Assembly: GCA_016124575.1 (NCBI GenBank)
Contig: WGNM01000044.1
Span: 1 to 64,000, forward strand
Direction: 5' to 3'
Source of the DNA: Cryomorphaceae bacterium
Lineage (GTDB): Bacteria > Bacteroidota > Bacteroidia > Flavobacteriales_D > Sanyastnellaceae
DNA: 64,000 bases
Within the stretch, counting starts at the first letter, position 1; every line of letters begins with the position of its first letter. Shown one piece after another: positions 10,450 to 20,082 of the stretch. Below the pieces are notes generated by a model. The model had not been told where the DNA came from. It saw only the letters and a list, made by a program, of their open reading frames with translations, and searched no databases. The translations under genes were made by a program, and so were the position numbers.

Positions 10450-12408
10450 ATGCTCAACTCGAACATCTCCAAGTATGATCAATTGGAGACCCATATTCAG
10501 CTCATTGAGTATTTCACTCAATCGATTTACAAAAGCAACTCGATTGAAGATATTTTGTGGGATATCTGCAACAATTGCATTCAGAAATTAAACTTCGTTG
10601 ATTGCGTTGTCTACCTAGTCGATAATGCGACGAACGATTTGGTGCAGCGCGCTGCATTTGGCGATAAGGTGGCTGTTGAACCTAAAGTGAAAGATCCAAT
10701 TCGTATGCGAATAGGTCAAGGCATCGTAGGAACCGTGGCGGAGAAAGGAGAATATGAAATCGTGGCCGATACATCTGTTGATGAGCGATATGTTGTTGAC
10801 GATTGCATTCGTCTTTCAGAGTTAGCAGTTCCCATTATCTTCGAAAATAAGGTCATTGGTGTTATCGACTCTGAACATCCTGAAAAAGATTTTTTCACAT
10901 CAACTCAAGCGAGGGTGCTCACAAACATTGCAGCTATCTGTGCCCATAAAATAGCGTGGTTCGAATCGAAACAACAAAATGAGATCGCCATCAATTTTCA
11001 CATTGCCAATCCAAACCCGGCGCTGCGCATAAGTGTTTTGGGCGATGTGCTCGATCACAATGAAGCTTCTTTGAAGCTTCTCGAGGCAATGAAATGGGAC
11101 AGTAAAGTAATACGCTGTTTGAATTGCTTGAAATCAATACGCGATGTAGTGCACTACGGAAATCGGGTGTTCTTCCTAGAAAGCGATACAACAAGCTGGA
11201 AGGTGTTCTGTGAAAGTGTTGAAAACAAATCGTATGTCTACATTTTTGCGACAGACGTTACTGAACTCATTCAAGCGAAAAAGGATGCTGAAGCTGCGCG
11301 GATCGAGAAAGCTAAGTTTCTTTCTTCAATGAGTCATGAAATTCGAACGCCTTTGCATGCAATCATTTCGCTTACCGACTTGCTGAACTCCACGTCATTG
11401 AACAAAAAGCAAGAGGAGTATCTCGAAATGCTGAAGTTCTCGGGCAAGAATCTGTTGGCGCTGGTGAACGATATTTTGGAGTTCGAAAGGTTAGAGCTAA
11501 CTACAGTTGAAGTCGACGAAGTGGGCTTTCAATTGGATACTACGCTGCAAATGCTGCTTGATTCTTTTAGAATTCTAGCAGAAGAAAAAGGAATTTATCT
11601 CGAAAGCAATCTTCAGGCGATATCGAATCTTTTCATCCGAAGCGATGAACAGAAAATAACGCAGATTTTAACGAATCTACTCGGTAACGCTATCAAGTTT
11701 ACTGATTCAGGAGGAGTAAGTTTAGATGTGGGAATTGAGGCCCTGTCAGATAGATCTTTGCGCATTGAGTTCGCAATTACCGATTCGGGTATCGGCATAC
11801 CAACAAGCCAGATTTCTGAAATTTTTGAGGTCTTCAAAATGGTGCATATCGATAGCCGGAAACGGGGTGGTACCGGATTGGGATTGGCGATTTGCAAGCG
11901 GTTGTCGGAATATTTAGGCGGACAACTGTCAGTAGAAAGTACGGAAGGTTTGGGGTCGAAATTTACGTTCTCCTTCAATACTGAACTTGTTTCGCCCAAT
12001 TGCGACATAGAAGAAACAACAGGTGACAAAAACCAACTGCTGAACAAGCGTGTATTGGTGGTCGACGATAACAAGGTTAACCTCATTGTTGCAAGCACTT
12101 TTCTCCGTCAATGGGGTGCTATTCCTACCGAGGCGGATAGTGGTTTCGCAGCCTTGGAGTTGCTAGAAAAGAGTCAGTTTGATGTCGTTTTAATGGATAT
12201 TCAAATGCCAGAAATAGATGGTATTCAAACAACTTTAAAGTACTTATCAAATCCGAAAAATCCCGTGGTTCCAATAGTGGGACTTACGGCCGATGTTTTT
12301 TCCAATACGCGAGATGCGGCGCTAAATGCGGGTATGATAGATTTGATAACCAAACCTTTTAATCCGCGAGCACTCGAAGCTACTTTATCGAAATTATTAG
12401 ACAGTTAA
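10450..12408 (+). CDS. Soluble hybrid histidine kinase (GAF-PAS-HisKA-HATPase-REC)
   Basis: A 652-residue signalling protein without membrane helices. Residues 25-165 are a GAF domain, 175-275 a PAS-like domain. The kinase core has the phosphorylatable histidine at about 296 (SHEIRTPLHA), an N-box (LLGNAIKFTDSGG), G1 (DSGIGIP) and G2 (GGTGLGLAI). Residues 533-650 form a receiver domain with the phospho-acceptor Asp at about 583 (LMDIQMPEIDG) and the conserved Lys in TKPFNP. No response regulator or Hpt gene lies beside it, so its output partner is elsewhere. It probably senses a cytoplasmic ligand through GAF. Its stop codon overlaps the stop of the convergent beta-barrel gene (TTAA shared). 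Confidence 0.92.
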   Translation: MLNSNISKYDQLETHIQLIEYFTQSIYKSNSIEDILWDICNNCIQKLNFVDCVVYLVDNATNDLVQRAAFGDKVAVEPKVKDPIRMRIGQGIVGTVAEKGEYEIVADTSVDERYVVDDCIRLSELAVPIIFENKVIGVIDSEHPEKDFFTSTQARVLTNIAAICAHKIAWFESKQQNEIAINFHIANPNPALRISVLGDVLDHNEASLKLLEAMKWDSKVIRCLNCLKSIRDVVHYGNRVFFLESDTTSWKVFCESVENKSYVYIFATDVTELIQAKKDAEAARIEKAKFLSSMSHEIRTPLHAIISLTDLLNSTSLNKKQEEYLEMLKFSGKNLLALVNDILEFERLELTTVEVDEVGFQLDTTLQMLLDSFRILAEEKGIYLESNLQAISNLFIRSDEQKITQILTNLLGNAIKFTDSGGVSLDVGIEALSDRSLRIEFAITDSGIGIPTSQISEIFEVFKMVHIDSRKRGGTGLGLAICKRLSEYLGGQLSVESTEGLGSKFTFSFNTELVSPNCDIEETTGDKNQLLNKRVLVVDDNKVNLIVASTFLRQWGAIPTEADSGFAALELLEKSQFDVVLMDIQMPEIDGIQTTLKYLSNPKNPVVPIVGLTADVFSNTRDAALNAGMIDLITKPFNPRALEATLSKLLDS

Positions 12409-14102
12409 AACGAATATGTCGCTCCCATCATCGCATTGAAGCGTTGTATGTTGTACAAATTCCACTGCTGGTAACGCGAGAACAATAGGTTGTTGAATTT
12501 CACCCAAGCAGAAATACGATTCGTATAACGGTATTCAATGCCCAAACTGGCGTCTACATATCCTTTCAACTTCACGTGATATGTTCCATCTGGTTGTAAC
12601 TCACCATCGCGATGTTGCACCAGCGACTTCGCCCTTCTCTGTCCAACAGTATAAGCATCGAGCGTTACCAAAAACTTGTCGCCAATGTTGTACGAGCTGT
12701 TCAATGTCAACTTCGTTGATGGCTGATACCATGCGTGTTTCTCCAAGTCTGTCGAATAGATGAAGTATTCTCCACGTGCTAACATCCTGAATTTGTCGCT
12801 GGTACTGATAGCTACTTCGCCACGCAAAGTAAATACGGATAGATCGTCGAACAAGGCCTGGAATCGACTGCCCGGACTATACGTGCTGTCGTTCACGAAA
12901 TACAGGAAATCTTCATAACGGGTTGTGGAAACTCGGGCATTGAAGCTGGTGCTCGATGTTAATGTCCCACGTATACCTCCAAACAACTCCAATCGGCGGT
13001 TTGTGTTTTTGACATCGAAGTCGCTCAAAACAAATGGGTTTTCAGTGGTGATGCTGCGGTAGGTGTTTTGAACCGGACTTCCTTCAACTCCTGCGTAGGG
13101 AATGAAAAGGTCGTCGAGTATGCTGTACGATGCTTCTGCAATAGGGTAGAACCTAAAAGCGCGATCGCTTCTTGCATCGAGCCACAAGCCCATCCCCAAT
13201 CGCACGCGCAAATTCCCAACGTCGGTGCGGGCTTCGGGTTGCAATTGAACAAGTAAGTTCGATCGGTTTTTATCTTTCCCATCTGCCATGCTTAAATATT
13301 GGAAGTCGTTGTAGTTCACTCTGAAATCCATGCTGAAAAGCTCGCTATTCAGGTATTTACTGGCATTTCCTCTGAAGTCGACGTTGTTTTCAACACCGTC
13401 ATTCATGTCTCTGAAATTTCTAAATCCTACACGTCCGTTATAATTCACTTTGCTCGAATCGCGGTAGTAACTGCGTAAATCGATATATCCTTCGAGGTTG
13501 TTAAATCGTTGCTTGAGGTTGTCGGTTGGTGCATCCCAATTCAAAACGGGGTCGAATCCGTAGTAGTGTACTACGTCTCTGTTCCAGTTGATGCCGCCTT
13601 CAATGCTGTGCTTCGATAGGTATTTGCGACCCCACATGCCGAATCTGTTATTCGAAAAACTGTCGGTTATCGAATCTTCTACGGCACCGCCACCTTGACT
13701 GCTCAAGTGATGGTAGTCTAAGCCCCATACACCATTGCGTGATCTGCCATCCATGTAGTAAACGTCGAGCAGGGGAGTGGTGTAGACACCAAAGCCGCCG
13801 CGGACATACCCACGATACAGTTTTTGAAGTTTCTCTTCTACGTTCACTTTCGCAGCAGCTATCGGCTTTGGCTCTATGGTAACTTGTTGCTTGCTAGGTA
13901 TCAGGGTGTACTTGATTGTGGTCATCTCAATCATCGACTCTTTAAGCTGCGGCCATGCTGAAATTTTGCTCGCATCTTTCAATGCTAACTCAAGACTTCC
14001 TGTATAGGTGATGTCCATATTCAAGGTGTCTGATTGACCGTTGGTGTTACTCGAAATGAACAACATGGTCAGGGCGGCGGATATGGTGATGAATTTCTTC
14101 AT
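12405..14102 (-). CDS. Outer membrane beta-barrel protein, partner of the TPR gene
   Basis: A 565-residue protein with a signal peptide (MKKFITISAALTMLFISSNTNGQ) and then a region rich in alternating aromatic and polar strands ending in TYSF; a C-terminal phenylalanine is the usual outer membrane insertion signal. It resembles the barrel part of TonB-dependent receptor-like proteins but has no plug domain or TonB box that I can see; residues 25-90 are a short periplasmic stretch instead. It begins 7 bp after the large TPR gene, so both are probably made together. The function is not known. A porin or a TPR-assisted assembly partner are possibilities. Confidence 0.75.
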   Translation of the reverse strand: MKKFITISAALTMLFISSNTNGQSDTLNMDITYTGSLELALKDASKISAWPQLKESMIEMTTIKYTLIPSKQQVTIEPKPIAAAKVNVEEKLQKLYRGYVRGGFGVYTTPLLDVYYMDGRSRNGVWGLDYHHLSSQGGGAVEDSITDSFSNNRFGMWGRKYLSKHSIEGGINWNRDVVHYYGFDPVLNWDAPTDNLKQRFNNLEGYIDLRSYYRDSSKVNYNGRVGFRNFRDMNDGVENNVDFRGNASKYLNSELFSMDFRVNYNDFQYLSMADGKDKNRSNLLVQLQPEARTDVGNLRVRLGMGLWLDARSDRAFRFYPIAEASYSILDDLFIPYAGVEGSPVQNTYRSITTENPFVLSDFDVKNTNRRLELFGGIRGTLTSSTSFNARVSTTRYEDFLYFVNDSTYSPGSRFQALFDDLSVFTLRGEVAISTSDKFRMLARGEYFIYSTDLEKHAWYQPSTKLTLNSSYNIGDKFLVTLDAYTVGQRRAKSLVQHRDGELQPDGTYHVKLKGYVDASLGIEYRYTNRISAWVKFNNLLFSRYQQWNLYNIQRFNAMMGATYSF

Positions 14103-14109
14103 GGTAGAC

Positions 14110-17100
14110 TTACTGATTATTCAAATCGATTTCTAGATCTTCTGATTTCCCTTGTTGAAGAGAGCGATTCTCTATGCCGTTGAGGATTTGCAGTCGCGCT
14201 TTCGCCTCATCAACAACCCATTGAGTAGAAACGTTGTCGATGATGGTGTTCAAGGTCGCACGCGCTTGGAAGTAATCTTCAAGTCCGATGTATACATCAG
14301 ACAACAATAAGAACCCTTTGAACTTCCATTCTTCAAAACTTGCGTAATTCTCAATCAATTGGAAGATTTCTGTTTCTGCAGCAGGGTATGCTTTCTTCAA
14401 ATATGCGATTTCCGACATGTAGTACTTCGCTTCAGCACCGCGTGAGCCTTTCTTCTTATTCACCTCTGCGAAATCTTTGTACGCGTTGTCGTAATCCAAA
14501 TCGTTTTTCAAAATCTTACCTCGCCACAAATAAGCGGTTAGCTTGATATCGTCGGGGGTGTTTTCGTTTGCAATTACTTTGTCGGCATACTCCTTGGCAT
14601 ATCCCATTTCACCCATGAGGTAGTGGCAACGCATCTGTCCGATCTGTGCTTCCAAGACGTTGCTTTTCAAAATGGCAACGGTCTCCAACTCCATGTAGTG
14701 GTTTAGCGCCTGAGAATAATTTTTATTGTTGTAGTTGATGGTGGCAGCAGCTACCAACGACGATTCTGTGAAGTCGCTCACCTGCTGGCTTATCACAAAG
14801 TTAAAGCAGTTCAATGCCAAGTCTTTTTTCCCTTGTTCGAAGTAACAATTGCCGAGGTAGTAGTTGGCAGGGACACCGAAAATGGCAGGGGAGTATTTGC
14901 GGAGGTACTCTTCAAGTTTTGGAATGGCTTTGGTACAGTCACCGGTGATGGCGAAATCTGCCGCAGCGGCATATACTTTCTCTTCGATATCGGCAGAGGT
15001 TAACCCAAGGTTCGATGGCAACTCATCCAATCGCCCTTCTTCAACCAAAACATCTTCAACTACATTAAAGGCATCAATAACAACTTTATCGTTCGGATAG
15101 TCGGTTTTGATGCGGTTCCACAACTCCAATACGCGTGCGTTGTTGCCGGTTTTTACGTTGATCAGACACAAGTCAACGAGGCTGTATTTAACATACGGAC
15201 TGTTCGGGTGCTCGCGCAAGATGTTTTCATACCACTGCATGGCGTCGTTGCGTTTGTCCATGCTCAAATACGTTTTTGCGAGCTGGAACTTCGCATCAAC
15301 GGTATAGCGGGAGTCGACTTCTTCGTCGATCAGTTTCTTAAGGATGTCGATCTCTTTTTGCTCTTCTCCCTTCAGTCCGTAACATAGCCCTTTTTGATAC
15401 AGAGCGTAATCTTTCATCGGCTGATCCAAGGCAATGGCCTGGTTGTAATAATTCAAGGCTTGATCGTAATCTTTGCTCACGTAATAACAGTCGGCAGTGC
15501 GAAGCAAGGCATCGTTTTTCTTTTTGTAGTCGGCACCACTAAATGCTGTCAAATATTTTCTGAAAGACGCTGCCGCAGATGAATATTTCTTGTCGTGAAA
15601 CAATGCATATCCAATTCCGTAATTCGCGTCGTTGTAAAAGCTGCTTTGATATCCTCCTGGCTCTTGCAAAAAGGCGTTGTAAAGGCTCACTGCACGTGGG
15701 TTGTCTTTCAAACGGTATGCGAGTTCTGCCTTCCAAAACAGGGCTTCTGCATTGAGGGCAGCATTAACAGGGTAGGTGGCTACTTTGTCGAAATAGGTCA
15801 TCGCCTCTTCATCTCTTCCTGCTTGAAAAAGTTCGACACCGCGGTTGAAAGCTACAAATTGGTAAGCTTCTTTGGTGCGGGTGTCTTTGTTTTGAATCTT
15901 GTCTAGCGACACCAATGCCTTGTCGTAAGCTTTGGTTTTCATGTATACGCTCAGTAAAAACTCATAGGCTTCATCGTGACGCGCACTGTTTGGATACGTT
16001 TCAAGATAGGTCTCAAATGCAGTGATTGCTTCATGGAAAGGGTTGAATGAAAGCTCGAAAGACAACTTTGCATAATTGAAAAGTGCATCTTCTTTTATTT
16101 CTATGCTGTGCTCCAGTTCTGATGCTTCTTTAAATGCGGTACGGGCGTAGTTTTTCTTGTCGAGCTTTAAATAACAATCTGCCATGTGGTAAGTGGCACT
16201 TTGTGCGAGCAGGTCGTCTTCTTTCGATGCTTCACTCAAGTTTTCAAGCGCTGCTTCGTAGTCGCCCGTCTGGTAGTAGCAATATCCAAGTTGAAAGAAG
16301 TCTTCTCGTGATCGCTCAGCTTTTGGGGTTTCTGCGTGGTACCTTTCTAGGTAGGGCAGTGCTTCTGTGTACTTCGATTCACGGTAATATGCATCTCCAA
16401 TGAGGCGCGCAATCTCTGGTAATCGCTTCACACCGGTGGTGTTGGCTGAGTCCATAAGCGCTGGCGCATAAGCCAACATCTCATTGTACCTTCCTTGTTT
16501 GTATAGTATTTGAGAAATGTAGTAGGGTACCACTGGTTTGAAGTTGGGGTCGTTTTCCAACTTCCTAAACCCGTCCATAGCCGTCTGGTATTGATTCTCA
16601 GTGTATAAGATGTGGCTGTAATAGTAAAGTGCCGGTTTTCCAAATTCACCTTCGTCATCCTTCACCTCTGCGAAATCCTGTCGGGCTTCTGCTAACTGAC
16701 CTTGCTCAAAATATGAGTGTCCACGCTTGAAGTAATACTCCGTCCGCGCAGCGCCATTCAAATCTTTTGGGTTGGTGAATGCAAACCACTCCAATGCTTT
16801 ACTGTATCTCTTTCGCAGGTAGTTGTAAGCCGCTAACTCGTAATACACTTTTTTCACCCACGGACTTTCAGGGTGATGTCCAACAAAATTTTCGAGTCGG
16901 TACTCAGCATCTTTATGGTACAAATACAGCGCGCATAGCGCAGAATAATACTCTGCGTTAATGGATAGCTCGGTATTCTTATCTGTCTGACGTTCGAGCG
17001 TGATTTCGAATTTCGATTGTGCTGCTGCAAATTTTTCTTTGTCGAACAAATCGAGGGCTTCACGATAAATGGCATCGGGAGCAGAAAAAGTAGCGGTCTT

Positions 17101-17166
17101 TTGTGACATCCCGGCAATCGCCGTGAACATCATCATCAGTGTAAGTTGCAAATGCTTTCTACGCAT
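14110..17166 (-). CDS. Large periplasmic tetratricopeptide-repeat protein
   Basis: A 1018-residue protein with a signal peptide (MRRKHLQLTLMMMFTAIAGMSQ) followed almost entirely by TPR-type helical repeats, for example DAIYREALDLFDKEKFAAAQ, YYEQGQL-like and DYDQALNYYNQAIALDQP units. No enzyme domain is visible. Such solenoids serve as protein-docking surfaces. No lipobox cysteine follows the signal peptide, so it should be soluble in the periplasm or bound to the outer membrane through the beta-barrel protein encoded 7 bp downstream. In this phylum, TPR proteins paired with outer membrane barrels act in secretion, gliding and surface assembly. Assigning it to one of these here would be a guess. 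Confidence 0.82.
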   Translation of the reverse strand: MRRKHLQLTLMMMFTAIAGMSQKTATFSAPDAIYREALDLFDKEKFAAAQSKFEITLERQTDKNTELSINAEYYSALCALYLYHKDAEYRLENFVGHHPESPWVKKVYYELAAYNYLRKRYSKALEWFAFTNPKDLNGAARTEYYFKRGHSYFEQGQLAEARQDFAEVKDDEGEFGKPALYYYSHILYTENQYQTAMDGFRKLENDPNFKPVVPYYISQILYKQGRYNEMLAYAPALMDSANTTGVKRLPEIARLIGDAYYRESKYTEALPYLERYHAETPKAERSREDFFQLGYCYYQTGDYEAALENLSEASKEDDLLAQSATYHMADCYLKLDKKNYARTAFKEASELEHSIEIKEDALFNYAKLSFELSFNPFHEAITAFETYLETYPNSARHDEAYEFLLSVYMKTKAYDKALVSLDKIQNKDTRTKEAYQFVAFNRGVELFQAGRDEEAMTYFDKVATYPVNAALNAEALFWKAELAYRLKDNPRAVSLYNAFLQEPGGYQSSFYNDANYGIGYALFHDKKYSSAAASFRKYLTAFSGADYKKKNDALLRTADCYYVSKDYDQALNYYNQAIALDQPMKDYALYQKGLCYGLKGEEQKEIDILKKLIDEEVDSRYTVDAKFQLAKTYLSMDKRNDAMQWYENILREHPNSPYVKYSLVDLCLINVKTGNNARVLELWNRIKTDYPNDKVVIDAFNVVEDVLVEEGRLDELPSNLGLTSADIEEKVYAAAADFAITGDCTKAIPKLEEYLRKYSPAIFGVPANYYLGNCYFEQGKKDLALNCFNFVISQQVSDFTESSLVAAATINYNNKNYSQALNHYMELETVAILKSNVLEAQIGQMRCHYLMGEMGYAKEYADKVIANENTPDDIKLTAYLWRGKILKNDLDYDNAYKDFAEVNKKKGSRGAEAKYYMSEIAYLKKAYPAAETEIFQLIENYASFEEWKFKGFLLLSDVYIGLEDYFQARATLNTIIDNVSTQWVVDEAKARLQILNGIENRSLQQGKSEDLEIDLNNQ

Positions 17167-17343
17167 AGGGGCGTTTGTTTTCTCTATTCAGGCAATATTC
17201 ATACCGATAGGCACAATGCTTTTCGGACGGATTTTGCGACGATTAAAAGTAGAGATGTTGAAGCGGTTGCAGAGGAGTCTTTCGACTATTTATCAACGGT
17301 TGAATGTGAGTGGAGATTGTTGGTTTAGCGAAATTATTGGGCA

Positions 17344-17372
17344 GAAAAAAAGCCCAGATAAACTGGACTTTT
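17344..17372 (-). terminator. Rho-independent terminator of the DUF4920 gene
   Basis: On the minus strand AAGTCCAG pairs with CTGGGCTT (one G-T-type mismatch, 5-nt loop) and is followed by seven T. It lies about 20 bp after the stop of the DUF4920 gene. Confidence 0.75.
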
Positions 17373-17392
17373 TAAAATCATAGTGCGACGAA

Positions 17393-17977
17393 TCAGTCAC
17401 CATCGTAATCACCTTCTTCGTGACTGTGGTCGTGACCTTCGTGGTTTTCTTCAGCAGCTTCATCTGCACTGGCATCATGACCAATGATCACTACACCTGT
17501 TGCATTGAATGCCAATTCATATTTTTCTTCGGTAACAGCATTGATTTCTTCCTCAGAAGCCATTGCATCTTCCAACAAGTGCTTTTGAAAATCAACCGTC
17601 AATGTGTCGCGGTAAGCCGAGCCAGTAATGAAACATTCTTTCCCGTTTACTCCTGTTTTCGGTACAAAGAAAGCATGGTCGTTCATGTACACCATCATCG
17701 GACCTTCAGGAGATTCAACCGACATCCAGCAACCCATTTTCTGGCAGCTTTCAACAATTGTTGCGCGGTAAACACCGGTTACCGTAGATACGGTATCAAT
17801 GTCTGTAAACATTTGTGCTAGTGGAGCGGCATTGGTTGTGTCGAATGCTTCACCGTAAGCGGCATTTGGGATAACGGCCAATGTATCAGCACCTTCGTGA
17901 GCGTGATCATGACCTTCGTGTGCACCGCCGCAGGCATAAAACATTGCCGCAGCAGCAAGGAAAAGAAGTTTTTTCAT
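17393..17977 (-). CDS. DUF4920 lipoprotein with histidine-rich ends
   Basis: A 194-residue lipoprotein: signal MKKLLFLAAAAMFYACGG, with the lipid-anchored Cys after YA. The central part has the DUF4920 hallmark VESCQKMGCWMSVE, followed by beta strands. Two almost identical His/Glu/Asp-rich clusters frame the domain: HEGHDHAHEG directly after the anchor and HEGHDHSHEEGD near the C-terminus. These look like metal-binding tails (Zn, Cu or Ni). I prefer the ATG at 17977 over an upstream frame extension (18001), because a promoter box at 17999-18006 overlaps that extension and the signal peptide begins here. DUF4920 has no established function. Confidence 0.8.
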   Translation of the reverse strand: MKKLLFLAAAAMFYACGGAHEGHDHAHEGADTLAVIPNAAYGEAFDTTNAAPLAQMFTDIDTVSTVTGVYRATIVESCQKMGCWMSVESPEGPMMVYMNDHAFFVPKTGVNGKECFITGSAYRDTLTVDFQKHLLEDAMASEEEINAVTEEKYELAFNATGVVIIGHDASADEAAEENHEGHDHSHEEGDYDGD

Positions 17978-17998
17978 TTTGTGTTCAAAAATTTGCGA

Positions 17999-18006
17999 CA
18001 AAGGTA
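17999..18006 (-). promoter_or_regulatory. Predicted -7 box of the DUF4920 gene
   Basis: TACCTTTG on the minus strand fits TAnnTTTG, 21 bp before the chosen ATG. It is the reason for choosing the shorter start. Confidence 0.5.
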
Positions 18007-18024
18007 CTAATACTACCTTACATT

Positions 18025-20055
18025 CTACAAGGCTGTGATAACGAACTCTGTACGACGGTTTTTTGATCTCCCTTCTTCTGTATCGTTGCTTGCTACTGGC
18101 TTCGATTCGCCATAGCCCTTTGCTGTGATTCTTTTGCCAGGGACTCCCTTTTTTTCAAGGTAGCCTTTGATCTCAAAGGCGCGATCCATAGACAATGCTA
18201 GGTTCGTATCATCACTGCCCTGACTGTCGGTATGTCCGCCTATTTCAATTGTTATCTTCGGATTAGCCAATAAGTAAGTTGCAAACTCATCCAGAATGAT
18301 TTTCGATTCACGGTTGATTTCGGCGCTGCTCGTTGAATAATAAATATCGGGAATTACAAAGGGCTGAGATTTCTTCACTTTCGCAGTCTCGACTTCCAGC
18401 TTCACCACAGCGGGTGCTATCTTTTCTTCTTTGTCTACTACCAAGTGGGTATTGAAGGCAGTGTTTTCAGCTTTTACACTTACAACTACGTCTTCATTTT
18501 TCGACACGTTTACAATGGTGGCGTATGCCCCATCATCGCCGCTAACGGCTATTTTTTCGATGGTCTTGCTTTGTACATATTTCAATTCTACAACGGCGTC
18601 TTTTGGCACTTCACCTGTTTCATCGGTCACTTTTCCTTTGAGAATGATCACTTTGTCTGGCCGTGCTTCTTCTGGAACAGGGAATGAATAGATGTCAAGC
18701 CCTTTTGCTCCTTGAATTCTTCTGCTGGCATAAAAAGCTTCTTCACCATCTGAACTGACAATCATTCCGTGTTCGTCGTCGTCGGTATTGATAGGCGATC
18801 CCATGTTACGCGGCTTTTGCCATGTGCCGTCTTCGTTTTGACGGGTATACCAAAGGTCATATCCTCCGCCGCCAGGCTGACGGTCGCTTGCGAAATACAT
18901 GGTATGACTGTCGGAGTGCATAAACGGTGCTTTGTCGTTGTAGTTGGTGTTGATAGGCGGACCTACGCTTTTTGCCAACGACCATGAGCCATCGGGTTGG
19001 CGGACACTATAAAATATATCGGTACCCGGATTTCCACTTGCATCCAACATGGTGTTCTCACGTACGGTAGCAAAAAATAGGGTTTTACCATCTCCACTCA
19101 ATGATGGCTGACTTTCCCAACCCATATCCGTATTCACATTCGGGCCGAGGTTTTCAAGTTCCGACCAAACATAGTTTTTCTGCTGTGTTTTCGGATCTGT
19201 AACCAATTCATATCGTGTGACGAAGATATCGATGTTGTCGGGGTTGCCGCTAACGGGGTTTTTCTTCGCGATGAATAATTCTTTGTTGTCTACAGATATG
19301 CTTGTGCCTCCATAGTTATCACCCATATTGAAAGGTTTTGGCAGGGCGGTGCCTTCATCAAATACGCCGTTGATATCGGGACGGGTGCTCCAAGTGAATT
19401 CTTCAACCTGTCTTGCAACGACGTCCCCTTTCGATTTCTTCATGTATTTACGAGTGTAAAACATCAATTCGCCGTCGGGAGAAAGGGCAGGGAGGTATTC
19501 GTCGTCGTTCGATGACACACCACCAACGACTGTGGTGCGCAGTTCTCCCTCGTGTGCAAAGAAGTCTTTATAGAACTCCACAAATGGTAAGGCGCCTTCT
19601 ACTTCATCGTATTTCTTTTGGTAGTCTTTATCGAATTTACTCTGGTCATCATCAGGAAAATGGCGGAAGGTATCGAAGGCCTTCAATGCTTTTTCATATT
19701 GGTGATCAGCGTAATATATGGCGCCGAGGTAGTACCAAGGGGCGCTGTGGTAGGTCGGACAAGCTTCCACCAAGCGTTCGAGGTTGCTGAGCGATTGATT
19801 GAAATTCCCACTTCCGTGTTTGGCTCTTTTGAAGTACGATTCTCCGAGCTCCATTAGGCATGGCAAACAGTTGACGTCTTCATCAAGAGCCTCTTCAAAG
19901 AATACGAGGCGTTGATCGCTGTCGTATTTCTTTTTGTCTGCAGCTTTCTCTAAAAGCTTTGTCGTTTTTGCCGATGGCTCAAATTCACATGATTGTCCGT
20001 AGCCTACCGATACAACAGAAAGACCAACGAAAAGGAAAAAGAAACGATACTTCAT
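18025..20055 (-). CDS. OmpA-family protein with TPR and PD40 propeller, PorE-like
   Basis: A 676-residue exported protein (signal MKYRFFFLFVGLSVVSVGYG). Domain order: TPR repeats about 25-150, a PD40/WD40-like beta-propeller about 185-425 (PALSPDGELMFYTRK, PSLSGDGKTLFFATV, PFMHSDSHTMYFASD), a carboxypeptidase-regulatory-like beta domain about 440-525 (LKGKVTDETGEVP), and a C-terminal OmpA peptidoglycan-binding domain (IEIGGHTDSQGSDDTNLALS, GYGESKPVASNDT, NRRTEFVI). Order and length match PorE of the type IX secretion system, which anchors that machine to peptidoglycan. Many Bacteroidota paralogues share this architecture, though, and I see no lipobox, so PorE identity is only possible. It follows the AsmA-like gene by 27 bp; GATCTTTG at 20070-20077 may be its own promoter. 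Confidence 0.8.
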   Translation of the reverse strand: MKYRFFFLFVGLSVVSVGYGQSCEFEPSAKTTKLLEKAADKKKYDSDQRLVFFEEALDEDVNCLPCLMELGESYFKRAKHGSGNFNQSLSNLERLVEACPTYHSAPWYYLGAIYYADHQYEKALKAFDTFRHFPDDDQSKFDKDYQKKYDEVEGALPFVEFYKDFFAHEGELRTTVVGGVSSNDDEYLPALSPDGELMFYTRKYMKKSKGDVVARQVEEFTWSTRPDINGVFDEGTALPKPFNMGDNYGGTSISVDNKELFIAKKNPVSGNPDNIDIFVTRYELVTDPKTQQKNYVWSELENLGPNVNTDMGWESQPSLSGDGKTLFFATVRENTMLDASGNPGTDIFYSVRQPDGSWSLAKSVGPPINTNYNDKAPFMHSDSHTMYFASDRQPGGGGYDLWYTRQNEDGTWQKPRNMGSPINTDDDEHGMIVSSDGEEAFYASRRIQGAKGLDIYSFPVPEEARPDKVIILKGKVTDETGEVPKDAVVELKYVQSKTIEKIAVSGDDGAYATIVNVSKNEDVVVSVKAENTAFNTHLVVDKEEKIAPAVVKLEVETAKVKKSQPFVIPDIYYSTSSAEINRESKIILDEFATYLLANPKITIEIGGHTDSQGSDDTNLALSMDRAFEIKGYLEKKGVPGKRITAKGYGESKPVASNDTEEGRSKNRRTEFVITAL

Positions 20056-20082
20056 ACTTCGAATAACGCAAAGATCAGGCCG

